This document shows, in pieces, positions 31,671 through 39,767 of a stretch of 64,000 bases of DNA; position 1 is the stretch's first letter; each line of letters opens with the position of its first letter. The notes beneath the pieces were generated by a model. It saw only the letters and a program-made list of their open reading frames with translations. It had not been told where the DNA came from and made no database searches. The translations under genes and the position numbers were made by a program. The DNA is from Methylomonas rapida (lineage in GTDB: Bacteria; Pseudomonadota; Gammaproteobacteria; Methylococcales; Methylomonadaceae): the NCBI RefSeq assembly GCF_024360925.2, contig NZ_CP113517.1, positions 3,751,001 to 3,815,000 on the forward strand, given 5' to 3'.

Positions 31671-33791
31671 TCAGACCTTGCGTCTGACTTCCATGACATT
31701 GGGCAATTGACTGATGCGCCCAAGCACGAAACTCAATTGCGCGGTGTTTTCAATCTGAATTTGCATGGTCAAGGTGGCTGAATGGTCGGCATGGGTTTTC
31801 AACGAGGCATCGGTGATTTGTACCTTGGCATAGTGCAATAGCTGGGAAACCTCGATCAACAGGTTCTGCCCACTCAATGCCTCGATCACGATAGGCACAT
31901 TGTGATGCGCTTTATGCACGCCGCTCCATTCGGCTTTGAGCAAATGCGTCTGTTGTTGCGGCGTCAAATGCTGGATGTTTTCGCAATCGATTCTATGGAT
32001 GGTAATGCCCCGCTTATGCGAAACATAACCGATGATCTCGTCGCCTTTCACCGGGGAACAACAATGCGCCAGCGTGGTGACGACGTTATCCATGTCCTCC
32101 ACGGTGACCACGGAATTTGGACTGGCTTTGGAAGGCGACAATTTAAAGGATACCGGCGCCAGTTCGGGAATTTTCAAGGCACTCGCCAATTGCCGGCTAT
32201 TGATATCCCCCCGCCCCAGAGCCTGGTGGAAATGTTCCGCATCGGGCATCTTGAAATGCTTCAGCAATTCGGCCAGATCGACCTGCTTGAGCCCCAGGCG
32301 CCTGCTTTCCTTGTCCAATAAATTTTTGCCGGCGGCGATGTTTTCGCTGAGTTCCTGTTGCTTGAACCAGTTTTTGACTTTGCCGATCGCGCGCGGAGTT
32401 TTCAGATAACCCAGGTTTGGATCGAGCCAATTTCGGCTGGGCTGACCGTTTTTGACCGTAATGATTTCCACTTGCTCGCCGGATTTGAGCTCGTAAGTCA
32501 AGGGTTTGATCTGCCCATTGACCTTGGCGCCCCGGCAGCTGTGGCCGACTTCGGTATGAATCGCATAGGCAAAATCCAAGGGCGTCGCACCCTTGATCAA
32601 ATCGACCAGCTTGCCGGTCGGCGTCAAGACGAACACCCGGTCCGAAAACAGCTCGGTATGAAAGCTTTCCAGCAGAGTGTCTCCGCTACGCTCTTCCAAA
32701 AGCATACGCAACGAGGTGATGTTTTTTTCCGAAGCCGCACTGTGCCTGCCGCCTTCTTTATAGCGCCAATGCGCGGCAACCCCGAGTTCGGCAAACTCAT
32801 GCATCGCGCGGGTACGAATCTGTATTTCGATACGGTTGCCTTGCTTATCGACCACCACGGTATGCAAAGACTGGTAACCGTTTTCCTTGGGGTTGGCGAT
32901 GTAATCGTCGAATTCCTTGGGGATATATTGCCACTGACTGTGCGCCAATCCCAATACGGTATAACACGCCGCCAAATCGTCGACGATCACACGCACGGCC
33001 AGTAAATCGTAAAGCTCTTCGATCGGCAGTTGTTTGCGGCGCATTTTGCACCAAATACTGTAAATATGTTTGGGCCGCCCGTAGACCTTGGCGCGTATCG
33101 CATGCACATCCAGTGCCTGGCGCAACTCACTCAGAAAAGTGTTTATACAGGTTTCGCGTTGCACGCGTGTATCGGCCAATGCCTTGGCAATGGCGCGATA
33201 ACGTTCCGGTTCCAGATAGCGAAACGCCAGGTCTTCCAACTCCCATTTGAATTGACTGATACCCAGCCGATTGGCCAATGGCGCATAAATATCCAGTGTC
33301 TCGCGCGCGATAAAGCGTCGAATATCCTCTTTCTCCTGGCTCAACCCGCGCAAGCGCTGGATGCGATACGCAAGCTTGATCAGTACCGACCTCACGTCAT
33401 GCGTCATCGCCAGCAGCATGCGTCGCAGTATTTCCGATTGGTCGGGCTGTTTCGCCATTTCCAGCTGATAAATACCGACGGTATTCAACCAGCGCACATC
33501 CTTGACCAAGGACGCCACCTCCGAACCGAATCGTGTCTTGATGCCAGCTTCGTCCAAGTAACCTTCCAGCCTGGAATCGCTGAGCACGGCTGCCAAGATG
33601 GAGTCCAAATCGATGTGAACGGCGGTCAGAATGCAGGCAACATCAATGCCGTGGGGCCGTTTGCTCTTGGAAATCGACGACGGCTGGGCCGCGGCTTGCC
33701 TGACCAACGCCAAGGCCTCATCAACCAACGCCCGGTCGGATTCAGAGAGCTCGGGGAATAATGATTTGACATCAACAGAGTGTTTATCCAT
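31671..33791 (-). CDS. relA: GTP pyrophosphokinase RelA ((p)ppGpp synthetase I)
   Basis: 706 residues. The N-terminal pseudo-hydrolase domain lacks the HD catalytic pair (the region reads ILAAVLSDSRLEGYLDEAG), as in RelA rather than SpoT. The synthetase domain is intact: YGRPKHIYSIWCKMRRK, LYDLLAVRVIV and YIPKEFDDYIANPKENGYQS. A TGS domain (VFVLTPTGKLVDLIKGATPL), a zinc-finger/helical region with THCCSP-like LAHCCSPVKGDEI, and a C-terminal ACT domain follow. It senses uncharged tRNA on ribosomes. It stands alone between repeats. Confidence 0.96.
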   Translation of the reverse strand: MDKHSVDVKSLFPELSESDRALVDEALALVRQAAAQPSSISKSKRPHGIDVACILTAVHIDLDSILAAVLSDSRLEGYLDEAGIKTRFGSEVASLVKDVRWLNTVGIYQLEMAKQPDQSEILRRMLLAMTHDVRSVLIKLAYRIQRLRGLSQEKEDIRRFIARETLDIYAPLANRLGISQFKWELEDLAFRYLEPERYRAIAKALADTRVQRETCINTFLSELRQALDVHAIRAKVYGRPKHIYSIWCKMRRKQLPIEELYDLLAVRVIVDDLAACYTVLGLAHSQWQYIPKEFDDYIANPKENGYQSLHTVVVDKQGNRIEIQIRTRAMHEFAELGVAAHWRYKEGGRHSAASEKNITSLRMLLEERSGDTLLESFHTELFSDRVFVLTPTGKLVDLIKGATPLDFAYAIHTEVGHSCRGAKVNGQIKPLTYELKSGEQVEIITVKNGQPSRNWLDPNLGYLKTPRAIGKVKNWFKQQELSENIAAGKNLLDKESRRLGLKQVDLAELLKHFKMPDAEHFHQALGRGDINSRQLASALKIPELAPVSFKLSPSKASPNSVVTVEDMDNVVTTLAHCCSPVKGDEIIGYVSHKRGITIHRIDCENIQHLTPQQQTHLLKAEWSGVHKAHHNVPIVIEALSGQNLLIEVSQLLHYAKVQITDASLKTHADHSATLTMQIQIENTAQLSFVLGRISQLPNVMEVRRKV

Positions 33792-33966
33792 CCCAACATT
33801 GTAAAACAGGAAGCGGAAGAATGGCTGTTATCGGCTCAAGAAGCCCGCAACAAAAGAGAAACACGCCACAAAAAAGGATAAGGCCTGAAAGCCTCCCTTG
33901 AAAGTATCCTAGGAAAAGACTGTGGCCCACGAGTAGTCCTAAAAACATCGGCAGTCCACGAAAAGC

Positions 33967-34003
33967 AAAACGGCGTAGCCACTAAAAATGGCTACGCCGT
34001 TTT
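33967..34003. terminator. Strong bidirectional hairpin
   Basis: 15-bp perfect stem AAAACGGCGTAGCCA / TGGCTACGCCGTTTT (33967-33981 and 33989-34003) around CTAAAAA. It lies between the divergent upstream region of relA and the 3' end of mltD. The rest of 33792-34246 contains a fragment of the dispersed repeat (33909-33966) and a short AGCGACGagggCGTCGCT hairpin (34181-34198), with no gene seen. Confidence 0.7.
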
Positions 34004-34246
34004 GCGTAGTTCTCATATCAAAGCATCAGCTGGATTACGTGCAACACAACTTCCGCATTTTGCGCTCGTACTATTTGGCAATAGCCAACGCTATTGCACT
34101 CCTCATCTGAGAAACTTTAGCAGTTTTCAAACAGGGAAGTTATTTATAGCGAGATCCTTAACTCTGAAAGTCATTGTGGTAGCGACGAGGGCGTCGCTCC
34201 CACGAAAACCTTCATTTGCCGGAGCGATGCCGAGCCTTCATGAACG

Positions 34247-35836
34247 TTAGGATGAGGAATGCCCTGCCTCAACCGTGATTTTCAACTTGGAACCAGGTTT
34301 GATATCGGCGCGATTTTTAGGCACGTTGTTCCATTTACGCAGGTCGGTAACATCGACTTTAAATTTTTTGGAAATTTGCGCCAGCGTATCACCCGGTTTG
34401 ACGGTATAGCTGATTTGCTTGAAACTCGGTGCAGTTGAAGCCACCTGGATATTGCCACCGGTCTTTTTGATCGTCAGCTTTTGCCCCGGTTTCAATCCAG
34501 ACTTTTTAGACAATTTGTTCCAGGTCAAGATGTCGTCTTGATCCACCGAAAAGTGTCTGGCCACGGTCCAGAGTGTGTCGCCTTTTTTAACCGTGTATTC
34601 TTGCTTGCTGACCTGAGGCTTTGGCGGCGCCTTGGGCTCCACAGCGGCCACGACAGGCTCATCCTGACCTTTGATGGCCTTATACGACATCGGAATCAAC
34701 AAGGTTTCGCCTTGCGCAACCTCATTACTCGCCATGTGATTGACTTCCTGAATCTGTTCTATCGTGGTGTGATGAGACTGGGCTATGGATTTCAGGGTCT
34801 CCCGCTTGCCGACCGTATGATGCTCCCATTTGATCAATTCATGTTCGGGCAATCCCGCCAGCTTTTCCTTGAAAGTATCGGCCTTTTCGACCGGAACCAA
34901 CAAACGATGCGGGCCGTTGGGCGCGGTGCTCAAGCGGTTGAAGCCTGGGTTCAATTTGATGAACTCGTCCAAGGGTGTTTGCGCCATTTCCGCCGCCTTG
35001 CCTAAATCGATTTGCGACTTGACATCGACCAATTCGAAATAGGGTTCGTTGGCAATGCGATGCAAATTGACGTTGTATTTTTCCGGATTGGCGAAAATTT
35101 TCGCGATTGCCAATAATCTAGGAACGTAAGCCGAGGTTTCACTGTTCAAATCCAGCGACCAGTAATCGGTCGGCAAACCCTGGCTGATGTTTTTGTCCAT
35201 GGCATGCCGGATGTTGCCCTTGCCGGCGTTATAAGACGCCAGTGCCAACAGCCAATCGTTATTGAATTCTTCACTCAGCTGCTTCAAGAACGTGGTCGCC
35301 GCCTGGGTCGATTCGATCACGTCGCGGCGGCCGTCATACCAGCTGTTTTGCTCCAGGCCATACAGGCGACCCGTCGGCGGAATGAATTGCCACAGTCCGG
35401 ATGCTTGCGCGGGCGACTCGGCATCCGGTCTGAACGCGCTCTCGACAACGGGCAACAACGCCAGTTCGCCGGGAATGTTTTTCGCTTCGATTTCGTTAAG
35501 AATAAAAAATAAATAAGGTTCCGCGCGCTGTTGCACGCGGCTTAAGTATTCGGGATTTCTTAGATAAAAATTAACTTCGCGGTCGATTCTGGCATTATCG
35601 ATTTCAGGCAACGCATACAGCGATAACATGCGGTCCCATACGGTGTCGTGCTCTTTCGACTCTCCTTTGTTGAATCGGTGATTTTTGTTGTGACTGCGGG
35701 TGAATACCGAGAATTTACTGCTCGAAGATTGCGACAACGGATCTTTGTGCGCGTTTTGGCTACAACCCGTTACCAGCAAAATAGGCAGCAGATAGGACAG
35801 ATGTCGGGCCGATTTTTTTGAAATTGAGCGAGGCAT
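34247..35836 (-). CDS. mltD: Membrane-bound lytic murein transglycosylase D
   Basis: 529 residues from the ATG at 35836. Lipoprotein signal: MPRSISKKSARHLSYLLPIL followed by LVTGC, so it is anchored to the outer membrane. The SLT domain has the catalytic Glu in ALLPVVESAFRPDAESPAQA, then GLWQFIPPTGR and LALASYNAGKGN. Three C-terminal LysM repeats bind peptidoglycan (for example YTVKKGDTLWTVARHFSVDQ and YTVKPGDTLAQISKKFKVDV). It cleaves glycan strands with 1,6-anhydro product. The mltD, yafS-like, rnhA neighbourhood matches other Gammaproteobacteria. Confidence 0.95.
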   Translation of the reverse strand: MPRSISKKSARHLSYLLPILLVTGCSQNAHKDPLSQSSSSKFSVFTRSHNKNHRFNKGESKEHDTVWDRMLSLYALPEIDNARIDREVNFYLRNPEYLSRVQQRAEPYLFFILNEIEAKNIPGELALLPVVESAFRPDAESPAQASGLWQFIPPTGRLYGLEQNSWYDGRRDVIESTQAATTFLKQLSEEFNNDWLLALASYNAGKGNIRHAMDKNISQGLPTDYWSLDLNSETSAYVPRLLAIAKIFANPEKYNVNLHRIANEPYFELVDVKSQIDLGKAAEMAQTPLDEFIKLNPGFNRLSTAPNGPHRLLVPVEKADTFKEKLAGLPEHELIKWEHHTVGKRETLKSIAQSHHTTIEQIQEVNHMASNEVAQGETLLIPMSYKAIKGQDEPVVAAVEPKAPPKPQVSKQEYTVKKGDTLWTVARHFSVDQDDILTWNKLSKKSGLKPGQKLTIKKTGGNIQVASTAPSFKQISYTVKPGDTLAQISKKFKVDVTDLRKWNNVPKNRADIKPGSKLKITVEAGHSSS

Positions 35837-35922
35837 TGTCTTTACTCTTAAAATAAAAAAATTAGATGGTACCATGGCTTACCCGTTAAAGCCAATAATC
35901 CTACCCTTTAGGGTGGCTACCC

Positions 35923-36648
35923 ATGAAGAGAAATTTCCTATTTGCCTTATACCAAACCCCGCGCGGCAAGCTGCTGCAAACCATGGAGGCTCAATATCTA
36001 AAACGCTGCATCACCGTCAGTTGCAAGCAAAATCAACTGCAAATCGGCGGTCTGGATTGGGAAGCCGATTTTGTGGATTGCTCCTTGTATCGAAATTATG
36101 TGATTCTCGATGGCAAAAACATGGGGTGTCAGGATGCGCTAAAAGTGAACGCAAAAGCTTACAATCTCCCCATCCAAACCGAGTCGATGGATTTGGTCAT
36201 CATCCCGCACATGCTCGAATTCGACGCGCATCGCTTCCGCACCATGCGTGAGGTACACCGGGTATTGAAACCGGGCGGTGAGCTGGTGATTTTGAGTTTC
36301 AATCCTCTGAGCCTTTATGTGCGTTTTCAGTTTTTGTGGGACAAGCAGAAAGGCGACTCTTGGCTCGCGCACTTTATGTCCAGGGCGCGAGTATCGGACT
36401 GGTTGAAACTGCTAAATTTCGAACTATTGACGACAGCGGAATTTGGCCTGGATACTTTCACGATCACGCAAGGCCAGTTTGCCTCGCCGCGCCGCGGCCT
36501 TTTTTCCATGGCCTATGGCTTGAAAGCCGTGAAACGACAATATTCACTGATTCCATTGACCCCTGTGACTCAAACCAAGACCAAGCTGGCGACCGCCAAT
36601 TTTGGCGTGGAAGTCAGAACACACCAAATCGACAATCTACATGACTGA
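35923..36648 (+). CDS. YafS-like SAM-dependent methyltransferase
   Basis: 241 residues. The class I methyltransferase pattern is visible in the second half of the fold: [20 protein letters not shown], then [20 protein letters not shown]. The glycine-rich SAM loop is weak, as in the E. coli YafS group. It is divergent from mltD and overlaps rnhA by 8 bp, the same gene order as E. coli yafS-rnhA. Substrate unknown. Confidence 0.85.
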   Translation: MKRNFLFALYQTPRGKLLQTMEAQYLKRCITVSCKQNQLQIGGLDWEADFVDCSLYRNYVILDGKNMGCQDALKVNAKAYNLPIQTESMDLVIIPHMLEFDAHRFRTMREVHRVLKPGGELVILSFNPLSLYVRFQFLWDKQKGDSWLAHFMSRARVSDWLKLLNFELLTTAEFGLDTFTITQGQFASPRRGLFSMAYGLKAVKRQYSLIPLTPVTQTKTKLATANFGVEVRTHQIDNLHD

Positions 36649-37084
36649 GATAGTAACCATTTATACCGATGGTGCCTGCAGAGGCAATCCCGGCCCTGGC
36701 GGCTGGGGCGTTTGCTTGCGATATAAGGACAAGGAAAAGGAACTCTTCGGCGGCGAAGCAGAAACCACGAATAACCGGATGGAATTGACGGCGGCGATAC
36801 AAGCACTGGAAACGCTCAATCGCCCCTGCCAAGTCAAATTGCATACCGATTCCAAATATGTTCTACAAGGCATTACCGAATGGATGTCTAACTGGAAAAA
36901 ACGCGGCTGGAAAACCTCCGCCAACAAACCAGTCAAAAACGAAGACTTATGGCGCCGCCTGGACCAGGCCATCCAGCGTCATCACATAGAATGGATCTGG
37001 GTCAAGGGGCATGCCGGTGATCCTGGCAACGAACGCGCCGACATCCTGGCCAATAAAGGCATAGACGCGTTAAAAAATCACTGA
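36641..37084 (+). CDS. rnhA: Ribonuclease HI
   Basis: 147 residues from the ATG at 36641. Catalytic residues D-E-D-D are visible: [17 protein letters not shown] (Asp), [13 protein letters not shown] (Glu), [15 protein letters not shown] (Asp) and [10 protein letters not shown] (Asp). The basic handle ([20 protein letters not shown]) is present. It removes RNA from RNA/DNA hybrids during replication. An upstream in-frame ATG at 36602 lies deep in the preceding gene and is rejected. Confidence 0.97.
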   Translation: MTEIVTIYTDGACRGNPGPGGWGVCLRYKDKEKELFGGEAETTNNRMELTAAIQALETLNRPCQVKLHTDSKYVLQGITEWMSNWKKRGWKTSANKPVKNEDLWRRLDQAIQRHHIEWIWVKGHAGDPGNERADILANKGIDALKNH

Positions 37085-37103
37085 CAAACGAGGAGAATCA
37101 ATT

Positions 37104-37379
37104 ATGTTAGGTGTGATTGCCGCCACATTGGTTGGCGTCTGGTTTTACAACACGGCACCCCGCTCGGGACGTCCAGCGTTTTCCTGGGCGGTATCCGGCG
37201 TGATCGTCTATTTTCTGGCCGCCTTGCTTTGGAGCCTGATCGTCACGCCGGGCATCAAGGACGCCGCGACCCATAATCAGAGCGGCTTACTGATATTCAT
37301 CGTCCGCTACGCCTATATCGGCATTGGCCTGATCGCCGCCGCCATCGTGAACACCTGGTTGAATCAGTCCGCCGAGTGA
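37104..37379 (+). CDS. Small membrane protein of unknown function
   Basis: 91 residues with three hydrophobic segments (1-16, about 28-50 and 62-85) and a good GAGGAG site. No family recognised. It follows rnhA by 19 bp and its TGA shares its last base with the ATG of the GIY-YIG gene (ATG at 37379), so it is cotranscribed. Confidence 0.7.
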   Translation: MLGVIAATLVGVWFYNTAPRSGRPAFSWAVSGVIVYFLAALLWSLIVTPGIKDAATHNQSGLLIFIVRYAYIGIGLIAAAIVNTWLNQSAE

Positions 37380-37675
37380 TGGCAATCACCAATGTGACCT
37401 GGTCGGTTTATATCATTTCGTGTAGCGACGGCAGCTTTTATACTGGCATCACGACCAATGTAAGCCGACGTTTTCAACAGCATCGACAAGGTCAAGGCGC
37501 GAAGTATTTCAGAAGCCGTCAGCCAAGCGAGATCGTTTTCATCGAATCGGGCCATTGCCGCAGTTCGGCCACGCAACGCGAAATAACCATAAAAAAAATG
37601 AAACGGAGCGACAAGCTCCGTTTGATTGCCGCGCATAAAATCCAGGACGCGGCGCCGGCAAAATTCGATTTCTAG
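37379..37675 (+). CDS. GIY-YIG domain protein (UPF0213/YhbQ-like)
   Basis: 98 residues. The GIY-YIG core begins WSVYIISCSDGSFYTGITTN (Y-I and Y-T-G-I elements), with the catalytic Arg in VSRRFQQHRQGQGAKYFRSR. The single-domain form is widespread. Members have reported DNA nuclease activity, but the biological role is uncertain. A GTG one codon upstream is also possible. Last gene of the yafS-like/rnhA operon. Confidence 0.88.
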   Translation: MAITNVTWSVYIISCSDGSFYTGITTNVSRRFQQHRQGQGAKYFRSRQPSEIVFIESGHCRSSATQREITIKKMKRSDKLRLIAAHKIQDAAPAKFDF

Positions 37676-37686
37676 CTTGCTCCCAG

Positions 37687-39039
37687 CTAAGGCGCGATCG
37701 ATTGCGCCGTAACCACCAGCCCGGCCACTTGATCCGCTCTTTCCTTGCGCAATGTTGCGGTTTCCATGCTGTGCACGCGAAACCCCGCGTCATGCAAGGC
37801 CTTTCTGACATAAACTTCGGCATGACTGTAACGGCCATGCTCATGCAGGTAAAAACCTGAACTCACATCATCCGCCTCATGCTTTTCCAGGGTAAACACA
37901 AACCATCCATCGGGCCGCAACGCCTTAACGGCCGCTTGCACTACCCCGGTCAAATCGCCGAAATAGCATAAGGTGTCGACGCAGGTTATCGCATGATAAG
38001 CCGAAGCGGAATTCGCACAAAATTCCGTCAGTTCGGCTTCGAACAAGTCATCATATATCCCTCTAGCCTGGGCACGCTCGAGCATCTTCGGCGAAAGATC
38101 CATGCCAACCAGGCGCTTGGCTAAAGGCCTGATCAAGTCTCCGCATAAACCGGTACCGCAGCCGGCATCCAGAATGACCCAATGATTGGGTTCTGGCTCC
38201 AGCTTTTGTAAAGCCTGCTGAACCAGTAAAGGCGCCTGGTAATCCAGACGTTTAAGGACTACGTCAAACGAGGCCGCGAAACTGTCGAAGGTTTCCTTCA
38301 CATAGGCATCACTGGCTCTTGTGGGCGTGTTGCTGCGGGTATAAGCGGCATACATGTGTAAGGCGGTCGGATTTTCCGGATCGTATTCCAGCCATTGCTC
38401 CAATACTTCGGCGCTACGCTCGATTTCGCCCATGATGAAGAAGGTACGGCTCAACCTTAGATAGGCTTCCGGATCGAAAGGCGCCAATTCCAGCGATTTG
38501 CGATACATCGCCACGGCTTCGCGGTATTGCTGTTGGTGCCGATAAACATTGCCCAGGTTTTGGTAATGCCGCGGCATATCCGGTTCCAACTCGATCGCCT
38601 TCATCAAATATTCGATGGCTTCCTGATAGCGTTCGAGGTCCTTAAGCGCTATGCCCAGATTTCCGTAGGCAGTGGCAAAATCCGGATTCCGCGCAATCAC
38701 GTGGCGAAAACATGGCTCGGCCAATTCGACGCGCCCCGTCAACAAATAGATGTTGCCCAGGTTGTTTTCGGCGTCAATATAATCCGGAGCTAGCGCCAGC
38801 GCTTTCTTGATCCATGCTATCCCTTCCTCGGAGTGTCCGCGCTGGTGTCTGGCCAGCCCAAGAAAATTCATGACATTTGGGTCATCCGGATTCAGCTCGA
38901 GTAGCTTGCGGTAAAGCGCCTCCGCATCTTCGACCCTATCGTTTTGATGCCAATGAATCGCGAGATGCAAGGCTTGTTCAGGACTAAATTTCCGGGGGGT
39001 CGATTGGTTCAAATTCGCTTCACCAATAGCGTTATTCAT
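37687..39039 (-). CDS. TPR-repeat SAM-dependent methyltransferase
   Basis: About 450 residues from the ATG at 39039 (a TTG at 39057 would add six). Residues 20-240 hold about six tetratricopeptide repeats (for example YIDAENNLGNIYLLTGRVEL and PRHYQNLGNVYRHQQQYREA). The C-terminal class I methyltransferase has the SAM motif VILDAGCGTGLCGDLI, then VGMDLSPKMLERAQARGIYD. The target is probably a protein or small molecule bound by the repeats; unknown. It is convergent with the GIY-YIG gene. Confidence 0.88.
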   Translation of the reverse strand: MNNAIGEANLNQSTPRKFSPEQALHLAIHWHQNDRVEDAEALYRKLLELNPDDPNVMNFLGLARHQRGHSEEGIAWIKKALALAPDYIDAENNLGNIYLLTGRVELAEPCFRHVIARNPDFATAYGNLGIALKDLERYQEAIEYLMKAIELEPDMPRHYQNLGNVYRHQQQYREAVAMYRKSLELAPFDPEAYLRLSRTFFIMGEIERSAEVLEQWLEYDPENPTALHMYAAYTRSNTPTRASDAYVKETFDSFAASFDVVLKRLDYQAPLLVQQALQKLEPEPNHWVILDAGCGTGLCGDLIRPLAKRLVGMDLSPKMLERAQARGIYDDLFEAELTEFCANSASAYHAITCVDTLCYFGDLTGVVQAAVKALRPDGWFVFTLEKHEADDVSSGFYLHEHGRYSHAEVYVRKALHDAGFRVHSMETATLRKERADQVAGLVVTAQSIAP

Positions 39040-39240
39040 GCGTGCAATCTCACTCAATCATTCTGGCCTACATCAACTTCCAAGACCATCGGGCAAAGAT
39101 GCGATGACGTAACCAGCCAAGACGAAAACAAAATCCTTCACTGGGTATAACCGACTTGGCTGGCTCAACCTGACATGTCACCGTTCAAGGCAGGCGGAAT
39201 TTCAGCGATCTTGGCCAATCGAATCACCTTGATCACTCTA

Positions 39241-39708
39241 TTAATAGGCCGCTGGGTCCTTCGCCATTATGCAACCATCAAGCCCATTCATGAGTTTTTC
39301 GTTGAACCAAGCCAACGTTCCGGTTTTACGCTGGGCACCATCGGGATCATTGAGATACACGGTACCGCCGTCGATTCCGGTAAGCACGATGACATGTCCA
39401 AAACCGTACCATAAACCAGCACACCAAAGCGGTCCGTTATCTCGCAAAAGTTTGAACAAATCCATGTTGGAATAGGTGTTTTGCGACGGCAAGCGTTTGA
39501 GTCCGGTGGTTTTTGCCAACGTTATGAAAGATTGAACGTTCACGGACAAGCCTGTATTGTCCTGATATACAGGGCCGATGGTATTCATTGGCCCCTGCCT
39601 ACCCGTCTGCTGTTGCCAATAAAGCCAAATCATCATTGCGCTGGTATGCCAGCAGCACATGGATTTTTCTTGTGCAAGCACGGGTACGGTCATTTTAATT
39701 AACGCCAT
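39241..39708 (-). CDS. Papain-like cysteine peptidase, possible T6SS effector
   Basis: 155 residues, no signal peptide. A papain-fold catalytic set is visible: Q13 (oxyanion hole) and C19-W in QEKSMCCWHTSAMMIWL, H105 in GFGHVIVLTG, and N120-D121 in YLNDPDG. The closest known pattern is the C39-like/papain-like peptidase family. It has a GAGGAG start signal and lies 59 bp downstream of tssH on the same strand, the usual place for a T6SS cargo gene, so an antibacterial peptidase role is inferred. No immunity gene is evident between it and the convergent end of the region. Confidence 0.75.
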   Translation of the reverse strand: MALIKMTVPVLAQEKSMCCWHTSAMMIWLYWQQQTGRQGPMNTIGPVYQDNTGLSVNVQSFITLAKTTGLKRLPSQNTYSNMDLFKLLRDNGPLWCAGLWYGFGHVIVLTGIDGGTVYLNDPDGAQRKTGTLAWFNEKLMNGLDGCIMAKDPAAY

Positions 39709-39767
39709 AACAAACTCCTCTCTAAAGAAAACGTCTATCGGACTGAATGATTCATCGTACCGACCGA

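Noticed and set aside
33030..33761. 243-codon plus-strand open frame opposite relA
   Set aside because: Shadow of the relA coding sequence, no recognisable domain or start signal.
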